DNA of 64,000 bases from Nemertoderma westbladi. Taxonomy: Eukaryota; Xenacoelomorpha; Nemertodermatida; Nemertodermatidae. Both the position numbers and the translations under genes were made by a program. Of this stretch, positions 55,926-64,000 are shown piece after piece. Numbering within the stretch: the first letter of the stretch is position 1; each line of letters begins with the position of its first letter. Under the pieces are notes generated by a model that was not told the origin of the DNA, ran no database searches, and saw only the letters and a program-made list of their open reading frames with translations. The stretch spans positions 1 to 64,000 of the forward strand of contig JAUCBJ010002610.1 of the NCBI GenBank assembly GCA_032718475.1, written 5' to 3'.

Positions 55926-56102
55926 TGCAAATGTGTTCAGGCACCCGACAGCCCGACCGGGTATCAGCAAGTTAAGACACAATCACTGAATTATGTTGAT
56001 TTTAGTACATAGTCCTGTCAGCCTGTTGTCAGATAGTACCGGTACTGTGATACAGTACTACAGTAGTACTGTAGTAGGCCTAACGCTGTACCGTACTGCC
56101 GT
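55926..56102. other. Upstream region of GGT exon 1
   Basis: The GGT promoter and 5' UTR should lie here (minus strand, upstream = higher coordinates). The sequence repeats GTACTG/CAGTAC words (ACAGTACTACAGTAGTACTG near 56052). No TATA box or initiator can be called with confidence. Confidence 0.3.
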
Positions 56103-56911
56103 ATGCTATGCTGGACTGGTAGCCTATCCTATATACTGATACTATTCGACTGGGCGACCGACAACAGACTGAGTTTGAACTTTGACAAGAATAAATCAAT
56201 TTTATTTGGGACACATCAATGTCTAGTCGACAACTGTGAATTGAAAGTATTTTGTAATGGGATCCACATAGAACAGCAAAAATCTATTAAATACTTGGGT
56301 TGTTATTTAGACGCTGACTTTTCTGGAGATACCATGGCATCGCATGTCATTACAAAGGGGAACAAGACACTATGAAATTTATTTACAGACATGGGGCAGA
56401 TTTAGACGGTTATACACGTCGTCTTCTATGTAACGCTCTCATACAACCCCACTTGGGTTTCGTTTCCTCCTGTTGGTATCCAAGTGCTTCTAAACGGCTA
56501 CAGCTGCAACTGCAAGCACTGCAAAGAAAATGTATTCGTTTTTGTCTAGGTCTCGGAAGTAGAACGCACATTGGCCAAGAGCATTATAATGAAATCTCAT
56601 GGCTTCCGATAGAATCTCGCATCGATCATCAGCTAACAGCCAATCATGTATCGTATAACACAGTCGCTACCTTCCTCGTATCTCTCATCATTATTGGTCC
56701 AGTTCAACTCTGTATCGGTTAATCTCTGACATGGATGTACTCGCGATGTGCCTTGCGACGAACTATAACGAAGTGAATGCTTCTCGTTTCTAGGGCCGTT
56801 GATATGGAACTCGCTACCATTGGATGTAAGAAACTCTGTCTCCCTGGAAACGTTCAAACACAAAGTCAAGAATTACTTTACTCGACAAACTGGCAATGAA
56901 GGATAACTCGA
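56103..56911 (+). pseudogene. Jockey/CR1-like non-LTR retrotransposon, RT C-terminal remnant
   Basis: Frame 1 piece: NRLSLNFDKNKSILFGTHQ, then KSIKYLGCYLDADFSGD. It is followed, after a frame change near 56372, by KFIYRHGADL, RRLLCNALIQPHLGFVSSCW and KCIRFCLGLGSRTHIGQEHY. A further frame change leads to the terminal motif GPLIWNSLPLDVRNSVSLET, ending in TAA near 56911. This order (LSLN-x-x-K-T/N, KYLG, CNALIQPH, WNSLP) is that of jockey/CR1-type ORF2 C-termini. The catalytic box is absent: a 5'-truncated, frameshifted copy. It is on the opposite strand to GGT, just upstream of it. Confidence 0.8.
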
Positions 56912-57535
56912 TTTTGAATTAATAAATTTGCAAGTTATGGTTTCCAACTTTTAATTATTTTTTGCGTTAAATTTCAGTTGTAATTATTTGCACTATTTGC
57001 TGCTTTATTTTATTTATTTTTTAAATTACATACTGTCTACCATATTTTAATCCGTAATGTTTTATTACGTCATAACTATTTTTTTTATTTTCTTTTTACC
57101 TATGTTTTACATATTTCTATTTTACGACCTATTTGCTGCTTTATTTTCAAATTACGGTCTACCATACTTTATTCCTTGTGTGTGTATCTCTGTACTTAAT
57201 AACTATTGCTATATTTATTGCCTATGTTTTACATATCTCGATTTTATGACATATTTGCTGCTTTATTTTTAAATTCTTTCTGTTATATTTTTAAATTTCT
57301 AACTGAACTACGGTCTACCATATTTTATTTATTTGTTCTGTTATATTTCTATCTGCACCGGAACTTCATTTTTTATTTATTTTTTAATTACATACTATGT
57401 CTTCCATATTTTATTTCTTTGTGTCAGTCGGTACATCATAACTATTGCTATTGCTATATCTATAACTTAATTTTCTATTGTTTTCCATATTTCGTGTTGC
57501 TGTTATATATTTTTAATTACGTACAGTAGGTACTT
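56912..57535 (+). repeat. AT-rich degenerate repeats after the RT remnant
   Basis: About 120-130 bp degenerate units share TATTTGCTGCTTTATTTT and CTACCATA(T/C)TTTATT (56997, 57130, 57249). Probably the 3' UTR/tail of the retroelement. The Phe/Tyr-rich ORFs here are compositional artefacts. Confidence 0.5.
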
Positions 57536-58800
57536 GGTAATTGCCAAGTTATAGACTGGGATCTCTCTCGCAAATAACATTTTACCCAGCTGATGCTCCT
57601 TTCACAGAATACAACACAAACTCTTTCCCTGGATTCAATGAAATTGAATGTCTATTACAGTAAGTTCCTGGGAAATCTGGCTTCCTGAATGACTTTTTTG
57701 TTATACAGTAGTGTACATGTGCAGTTTTGCGCTTGAAAAATTGCCTTTTTAATAATTTATTGTGAACATATTATTCTATTGTTAGTTGGCTCCCAGACAC
57801 GCGTAAGAGCGCCTGGCTTGCTAGTGCTGAAACAATTGGAACATTGACTACTAGGGTCTAGGGATAAATTCCTTTTTACACAGAGTTCAAGTGTTAACTG
57901 TAGGTTTGCTTAGGAAAATAGTCTATTTGCTATTCGTGTGCAGCCAACTGTACTAGCGCCCCGACGAGTATCCCTTACAGCATGAAGTAAACGAATGCCT
58001 GCCGGCCGACCTCATGGTACTTGATATGTCTTAACGCGCTAAAAAGCGCCGCAGAAACCTGTCGATAAACATAAATGCAAATCGAACAAATACTAAACAT
58101 CATTTGATAAATTAAGAGTTTATTTCATTGGAATATTTATGTTTACAAATTGTGAAATGCTTTTAAATATGAACATCAAATGAATAAATTTCAATAGTAA
58201 ATACTATCAATAAAGCTACTCTATTACAGTATTACAATCTTTTCCATCAGAAAAATCATGGAGAATGCTCTGTAAAACGATTCATTATACAACGTTATTT
58301 TCACTCTGAACTGAATATACAGTATCTACTGTATATTGTTATTCGTATATATGTTTACTGTCACCTCACAATGAACCGTTTAATAGGCAGATAATCCTTA
58401 CATGATTTCACCCATTTTTCCATTCCTTATAGAGTTTGTAACACTTTCTACCTACCAACTGAGTATAAACTCCTTACACTAGTTCGACCCCCTCTCTCCA
58501 TTCCTTACATGATTTCAACGACCAATCAAAATATAGCACATTAACCAATCCCAGGCACCAATTCATGATGTGTTCCTACTAGTAGTGTAAGGATTGGGAA
58601 TACGCCACCGGGTGATGGCAGAGTGAGTTATGTACTTTAAAACAACTTTCTGACTTTTGCATTGGCAGCTTGGCATCGATGTCATAGAAGTCCACAGTCA
58701 AAATACCAGTACTCAAAAATATTATTAGTATTCTCCATTCCTCGCTCCTCAGCGGTTAGTACATTTTGCCCGTAGCGCTAATGCAGTGCGTTACCAAAAG
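57536..58800. other. Intergenic sequence, no gene seen
   Basis: AT-rich single-copy DNA. TCCTTACATGATTTCA occurs twice (about 58396 and 58502). Nothing else recognised. Confidence 0.5.
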
Positions 58801-58804
58801 TCGA

Positions 58805-58985
58805 GGTTGTCATTAATTTTTGTGATCCCTTACAATTGTTTGTGGCCCTCATTAATGTTTGTGATCCCTTATTATTGTATGTGGCCCTCATTAATGTTTG
58901 TGATCCCTTATTAATGTTTGTGTCCCTTATTAATGTTTGTGATCCCTTATAATTGTTTGTGGCCCTCATTAATGTTTGTGATTGT
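58805..58985. repeat. About 20-bp minisatellite
   Basis: Units of TTAATGTTTGTGATCCCTTA and the variant TTGTTTGTGGCCCTCA, about nine copies, with unit lengths of 18-21 bp. Confidence 0.9.
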
Positions 58986-60272
58986 TCGCGCTTTCAGACC
59001 TTCAGCAGTTTAACCTGCCAAATTTAGATGTCTTTAGATTATAAATAGACTTTAGCATATGACGAGTATTTGATGCACTACATTAGCCGAAGCCAGTCTA
59101 TGCGCGACCATTCACCCGCTGGATATACCCGGGAGACTGGATTCGGAAGCTTTGACCTTATTGCGGTGTAGGCCTACTGTATTATTCGACTGATCGTTAA
59201 TATATAATTTCTGACAAATATTATTCACTTTCGGGAAATATCAACAGTTCCTTTTGGACGTGGCGCTCTAAATATGTAAACAGAGTTATGACTTACACTA
59301 GACACAACGGGATGGCTATGGATTCACGTATAAAGCGCATTCTTTAGGAGATGCTTTGTTATCAGTCACAATCATGCACACTACCGCACAATGCTGCACA
59401 CCGATCTGCCGACCTTCACTAATTTTAGTCACATATAAAGAGAACAACAACCGACACATGTAGTGCCTATGAAATAGCATTAGATTCACTCCAAAACCAC
59501 TTTAATGAAGTCGCAATTGCTATATGTAACCGGTCTCTTACCTTCAGTATATCAAGAAGATTGGGGGTTTTATGATTATTTATCGATATTATCCAAATAT
59601 AATAATATTCCATCAACTGATATAATTAATAACCGACAGTGAATAGCAGTAAAAATGCGGTGTTTGTAGTTGACAATATGATTTGCATTGATATGCAGTG
59701 TGTTGATTTGACATGCAGTGTGGTTTGATTTGATTTGATAACGGTTATACGTTTCTATGACCAAAGCCTACTAATGTTTTGCTAAAGTCTGAAACTTCCA
59801 CAGAAGTACAGAAGAATCCTAAGCCGGTGTTCAGGGCTTAGAAAGATACACACACACTGACTGACTTGCATGAGTTTCTGTATACAATCTCCAACACAGA
59901 GTGAAAACCGCTCTGATTGGTCGACCGAACAAAGAACGAACAAAGAACAAAGAAAAAGTTACACGTGGACACAGCTGATAGATGTCGTCATCGGAGTTCC
60001 GATGTTTAGAGTATTTGGCTTATTGCGACATAAAATCGCTAGTTATGTCCGCTAAAGTACACATACAGAAGAAATGGCTTTTTATGTCCACTAAAACACC
60101 GGTACAGTAAGGAAACGGCTTTTTATGTCCGTTAAAACAACTACAGAGTACTTTGCGGGGAAAATAACCAGCTAATTCCGCAAAAGCCTTTACACCGCTC
60201 CCAGAAAATGGGATTTAATTCTATAAAATATAAAAAATCACAGTTTCTAAAATATAAAAATACTCTAAACAG
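58986..60272. other. Intergenic sequence, no gene seen
   Basis: TGATTTG/GCATTGATATGCAGTGTG-type short repeats at 59690-59740. Three degenerate copies of GGCTTTTTATGTCC(G/A)CTAAAAC are at 60017-60145. No domain recognised in the short ORFs. Confidence 0.5.
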
Positions 60273-60677
60273 TTAGTCCTTCTTACGCGGACGGCGTTTA
60301 CGCAGTTTTTTGAGGCTTGCAAGAGTCCTTTTCTCTTTGGGGCGAGCCACTTTATTAGGAGGGCTATAACTCCTGGGTGAAGGGTGCAATACAATTGCAT
60401 CAGAAGGTTTAGGATTACGATCGGTGTATCCGCCGGTCGAGGTACCTGGTTGATCGATATCAACTTCAGTGGAGCGAGGTCTAACGGCCTTTAGGGCGCG
60501 TCTTAGGACAGCAGCTCCTACTGGTCCCTGACGAGTCGTCTGGACAATAGCGGTAGGTGGACCGTGAGTGGTGAGGTTTAATGGTTCTTTCCAGCTCGCG
60601 TTCTCGGGCTCGATATTCGTAGGGCCGTCGAGATACTTCCTGTAACTCAGGGTGCGAGTTAATAAATAAATCGCCAT
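60273..60677 (-). CDS. Overlapping ORF with very basic C-terminus, unknown
   Basis: 134 codons from ATG (60677). It overlaps the last 197 bases of the longer zinc-knuckle ORF in a different frame. The C-terminus is strongly basic (KKLRKRRPRKKD preceded by ARPKEKRTLAS), suiting a nuclear signal or nucleic-acid-binding tail. The middle is Pro/Ser/Thr-rich. It is either a separate overlapping gene, the true C-terminus of the longer protein reached by a frameshift or error, or a chance frame. Length and the polar, gene-like composition argue against pure chance. Confidence 0.45.
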   Translation of the reverse strand: MAIYLLTRTLSYRKYLDGPTNIEPENASWKEPLNLTTHGPPTAIVQTTRQGPVGAAVLRRALKAVRPRSTEVDIDQPGTSTGGYTDRNPKPSDAIVLHPSPRSYSPPNKVARPKEKRTLASLKKLRKRRPRKKD

Positions 60678-61977
60678 ACTCAGGGTCTTGACGGATGAAA
60701 TTGATCAAATGGTATGAATTAATATCGTTAGGATTGACGTTCCTGAGATATTTTCGAACAAATTTGGTGGAAATACACTCACCAACACGCTTCATTAGTT
60801 CGTAACTCGGTGTGCGTATTTTTTGTTCAACAGATGTGAATAGATAAGGATGGAACGCGTAAACTCCCTCGTAGGCGCGTCCAGGGTAATAGCGATGGCG
60901 TGACTCACAATGCAAATCCGCGTTCGCTTCCCAAGCTCGGATGTAGCGCAGGGTAATCATCTCATCTACGCTTTCCAAATCGCGGTTAAAAGGGCAATTA
61001 AAACTGGCATGTCCTTTAAGTTGACAGTGGTGGCAGTGAGTCATAAATTGGGAGCAAACTGCAAAAATGTGCGAGTTATTGAGTCTGCAATACGCACAAT
61101 AGATCTCCATCATCGGTTGTTCGTGGAAATAGGAGCAGGGTACGTCTGAGTCCATAGGGGTGAAATGATCTCTTAATGCGCATAATCGGCAACGTTTTCG
61201 AGAAACATAGTTGGCGTGCCGATAATCGTATGCGGTGAGACATTGTGGACCTTGATACCATTCCAAGACGTAGTCGTTATCGCTGCTCCGGGGCGCTGTA
61301 GGCTGAATCTCCTCAGATTCTAAGCATATTGGTTCGTCTTCCAATTGCATCGCTGAGATAGGTGCGGCTGTCTCCGCAAGCGAACCCACTGTCTGAACTT
61401 CCACGACAGAATAACCCGTGGGTATTCGAGGTCTTTGTATAACAGATGAATGTAAGTTCTGTATACAAACGTCCTTGAAAATGGCGAATCCCGCGCTGTC
61501 TAACTTCTCTGCAGCTGAGTCTCTTAGGCTGAGTTTGGTCAGAGCGCGGTCCTTGAACTGACTATCAACGTTACGGAACGGAGTCAGAAAGCGCCTAAAA
61601 CATTCGAAGCGGATGAATTTATTGTGTTCATCTAGCTTGGCGAGTTTGGTTCCAAGTATTAAGGGATGGGCGCGTATGGTACGACTGCACACATCGGCTA
61701 GCCAACCGGCAAGTGCGGCGTTTTCAAAGATCGTGTATATAGCTAAGGAGGGACGAAGTGGAACACTCATAAAGCTATACACGGCGCCAGGTGCGGTCAA
61801 TGGTCCGTCAAAGTATAATCGAGAATAATGATCTCCGTATACTTGTTGGTAGTTGATAGGATTTCCAACTTTGAAATTCCATCCGTATTCTTGAAAGGCA
61901 AGATGTCCGATGGAGGTTCGTTGTACTTTAGTAATGCCGCTGGGTGTGGGGCGAGCCACGAAGTTGGCGGAGCCTTA
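60481..61977 (-). CDS. Unrecognised protein with three Cys/His zinc-knuckle-like motifs, about 492 aa
   Basis: Open from after a TAA at about 61977 to 60481; the first codon with start potential is GTG (61959) and the first ATG is at about residue 64. The true start may therefore be upstream through a splice (AG at the TAAG upstream) or lost. Counting from GTG: an aromatic-rich domain (20-165: FQEYGWNFKVG, QQVYGDHYSRLYFDGP), a linker, then C257-x2-C260-x4-H265-x9-C275, C288-x2-C291-x5-H297-x4-C302 and a canonical CCHC knuckle C309-x2-C312-x4-H317-x4-C322. A Tyr/Arg-rich region and a charged tail (RARERELERTIKP) follow. CCHC knuckles bind nucleic acid and are typical of Gag-type and similar proteins. 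A retroelement or endogenous viral origin is possible but not shown. Composition is unlike the AT-rich surroundings. Confidence 0.6.
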
Positions 61978-62019
61978 GCGAATTGACACTGTTAGGGGGT
62001 GGGTCAATTTATGCAAATA

Positions 62020-62092
62020 GTTGTCGTCGTCGTCGTCGTCGTCGTTGTCGTCGTCGTCGTTGTCGTCGTCGTCGTTGTCGTCGTCGTTACGA
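62020..62092. repeat. (GTC)n trinucleotide repeat
   Basis: About 24 triplets of GTC with scattered GTT, directly upstream of the zinc-knuckle ORF (minus strand). Confidence 0.95.
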
Positions 62093-62199
62093 TTTTGACA
62101 TGCTAATAACTTTGTCGGATTTAAAGCTGCCAAGTTGAAAATTTGTAGGTATCAATATGAGCAAAAGTTGAGATTTTTGAGAGACTTTCAGACACCATC

Positions 62200-63130
62200 A
62201 GTGCAATGGTCTCCCGCTAGAGGGCCACATGTCTAAACATTAAATGGCCACCCATTTCTTTGCTTTTAATCCGTTTAAGCTGAAACTTGGGAAGTATGTA
62301 CTAGACCATTAGCTGTAAATTTCAAAGGAGGCTAATCTGTCTGCAGTTCTCCAGTCTGCCGCTAGAGGGCGAAATGTCCCGAATGTGAAATTATTCTTCC
62401 ATTTAGTTGTTTATGATCTGATTACGCTGAAACTTGTCATATATGTACTAGATGACATCCTGAGTCTTTGTGTGGATTGTAATCGGTCCGAAGTTTTCCA
62501 GTCTCCCGCTAGAGGGCCACATGTCTAAACATTAAATGGCCACCCATTTCTTTGCTTTTAATCCGTTTAAGCTGAAACTTGGGAAGTATGTACTAGACCA
62601 TTAGCTGTAAATTTCAAAGGAGGCTAATCTGTCTGCAGTTCTCCAGTCTGCCGCTAGAGGGCGAAATGTCCCGAATGTGAAATTATTCTTCCATTTAGTT
62701 GTTTATGATCTGATTACGCTGAAACTTGTCATATATGTACTAGAAGACATCCTAAGTCTTTGTGTGGACAGTAATCGGTCCGGAGTTTTCGAGTCTGCCG
62801 CTAGAGGGCGAAATGTAGGAAAGTGATAACCTTTGCGAATTCCTTGATCTTAATCTATTTAAGCTGAATTTTGGAATATACAGTACCGGTATGTACTAGA
62901 CCACATGCCTCGTCTTTGTGAGGAAGGTGATCGATCCGTAGTTCTTTAATATGCCGCTAGAGGGCTAAATGTATGAAAGTGAAAACCTTCCAACATTTCG
63001 TTATTTATGATCCGTCAATCGGAAACTTGGTAGATATGTAATAGACCATAGGATGTGGCTTTGTAGGGAAACTAATCCTTCCTTCTTCAGTTACCCAGTC
63101 TCCCGCTAGAGGGTTAACGTTTTCCGGGAA
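62200..63130. repeat. Seven about 148-bp repeats, each with a CCGCTAGAGGG core
   Basis: CCGCTAGAGGG occurs at 62214, 62359, 62506, 62651, 62798, 62954 and 63103, spacings 145, 147, 145, 147, 156 and 149. Each is preceded by CCAGTCT(C/G) or similar and followed by GC-(C/G)-A..., then GC(T)GAAACTTGG and ATGTACTAGACCA about 80-110 bases on. Units 1-2 (62200-62495) are almost identical to units 3-4 (62492-62787); later ones diverge. The core fits the vertebrate CTCF consensus (CCxxTAGRKGGC). Confidence 0.85.
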
Positions 63131-63181
63131 AATCTTCTCCTATGTTTTTATAATCCTTTCGAGTTGATACTTAGCATTAAC

Positions 63182-64000
63182 TCATTTCACGTGCTGCGCG
63201 AAGGCCCCACTTCGTGTATTTGCATACATAGTGCGGAAGAAACCTCGGCCTTCTGCCCAGGGAGCAATCAGCTGAGTATCGACGAAAGGGTATGGAATGT
63301 TTTCCATGTTCCGAAAGTCGTTTTGGAGATCGCCATAAACAGCTGAGCCGATTTTAAGGATTCTTTCGTTAAACAACACCTCGAGCACAGGCTGGGGTAA
63401 CATCGATCCATCGATACCCATGGCCGGTTTGCGCTCGGTGTCGGTGACGTAACGCTGCGCGAGTTCGAATTGTCCATGTCGGAGTTTCTTTTGTGTCTCG
63501 GTAAGGGTCTCAAAAGAATAATCAATCACATCGGAACACGCTCGAGTAAATACGTGGGTAGAACCAGCTAGTCCTCGTATGTGTATCATTCTCGTACTTC
63601 CCAGTTCTCCAACCGGAACGCTACCTTCGTTATCGTAAGTGACAACTCCATACATCTCGATAACGTTAAGAGTCTCATTCCACTCTTTAGTGGCGTTTTC
63701 TAGAGTCATTCCCACTGGATGCCACAAGGTAGCGCATTCGCTAGCATTAGGTAGATCTCTATACTTTAAATATTGCGTATTATATGTCTCTACATCTCCA
63801 TATCTTTCCACGTCGAGATTCCAGTGTACTAATCGAGTTTTGATGAATCCATCAAGATTATACGGAGGTATTGTCTCTTTCTCTATCCTGGAAACATTAT
63901 AGGGTTTTCGAAATGAGTTTACTTTAACTAACTGATCAAGATGTTTCTGCAGTTGTTCGAGTTCGACAAGATCGAGAGGATTTATTAGTGGTAGAAACCT
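63182..64000 (-). CDS. Unrecognised protein, partial, 5' end off window
   Basis: Open from the right edge (64000) to TGA at 63184-63182, about 272 codons, with no stop in this frame; the first in-window ATG is not the true start. Visible segments: LINPLDLVELEQLQKHLDQL, KTRLVHWNLDVERYGDVETY, IEMYGVVTYDNEG, HIRGLAGSTHVFTRACSDVI, PVLEVLFNERILKIGSAVYG, IPYPFVDTQLIAPWAEGRGF. No membrane segment, zinc motif or known catalytic motif. It is the same strand as the zinc-knuckle ORF, and composition and codon quality are similar. They may be two genes of one element, or exons separated by the 148-bp repeats. Confidence 0.55.
   Translation of the reverse strand, partial: RFLPLINPLDLVELEQLQKHLDQLVKVNSFRKPYNVSRIEKETIPPYNLDGFIKTRLVHWNLDVERYGDVETYNTQYLKYRDLPNASECATLWHPVGMTLENATKEWNETLNVIEMYGVVTYDNEGSVPVGELGSTRMIHIRGLAGSTHVFTRACSDVIDYSFETLTETQKKLRHGQFELAQRYVTDTERKPAMGIDGSMLPQPVLEVLFNERILKIGSAVYGDLQNDFRNMENIPYPFVDTQLIAPWAEGRGFFRTMYANTRSGAFAQHVK

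Noticed and set aside
57057-57529. Phe/Tyr-rich ORFs that look like membrane proteins
   Set aside because: They arise from TTTTAT-rich repeats following the retroelement remnant; a composition effect.

Overview
The window is animal nuclear DNA. It has GT-AG introns, two recognisable metazoan genes, and a very high load of satellites and transposon debris. Six tandem arrays fill about 28 kb of the 64 kb. The family set (a membrane gamma-glutamyltransferase, an FBXO41-type F-box protein, hAT-like, jockey-like and REL-type elements, a tRNA-Thr SINE) and the many AGGCCT hexamers suggest a marine invertebrate, perhaps a deuterostome such as an echinoderm. That placement is inference.

The main gene is on the minus strand: the 5' part of a gamma-glutamyltransferase (GGT). 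It can be assembled from five small exons (55925-55892, 52606-52410, 51686-51535, 13542-13419, 8872-8805). All four exon junctions are in phase, and the product reads from the start Met through the membrane anchor into the large-subunit motifs. The catalytic half lies beyond the left edge. Intron 3 is about 38 kb. It holds a complete FBXO41-like gene on the opposite strand (ORF 19953-22418, probable 5' UTR exon 18982-19042), a 4.3-kb DDE-type transposon, a hAT-like MITE, a long palindrome, a 49-bp satellite and a 15.9-kb, 41-bp satellite.

The most striking observation concerns that 41-bp satellite (35629-51553). It abuts the 3' end of GGT exon 3, and its unit is the exon 3/intron 3 boundary itself: about 20 nt of exon tail (codons for GSSGIGG) plus about 20 nt of intron start. 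In the GGT sense strand the array therefore repeats a 5' splice site (GTGAGT) roughly 390 times. In many units this is directly followed by TACTAAC, a perfect branch-point consensus. The array also has a dimeric substructure and a 4.6-kb internal duplication.

Left part (1-8800, GGT intron 5): an inverted-repeat element with an integrase-core fragment, a 21-bp hairpin array and a 44-bp GC-rich array. Next comes exon 5, then a 21-bp array inside intron 4, exon 4, and a tRNA-Thr-derived SINE. Right part (56-64 kb): a dead jockey/CR1-like RT fragment, then a minus-strand pair of unrecognised ORFs. One has a triple Cys/His zinc-knuckle region and the other runs off the window. They are separated by seven ~148-bp repeats, each carrying a CTCF-like CCGCTAGAGGG core.
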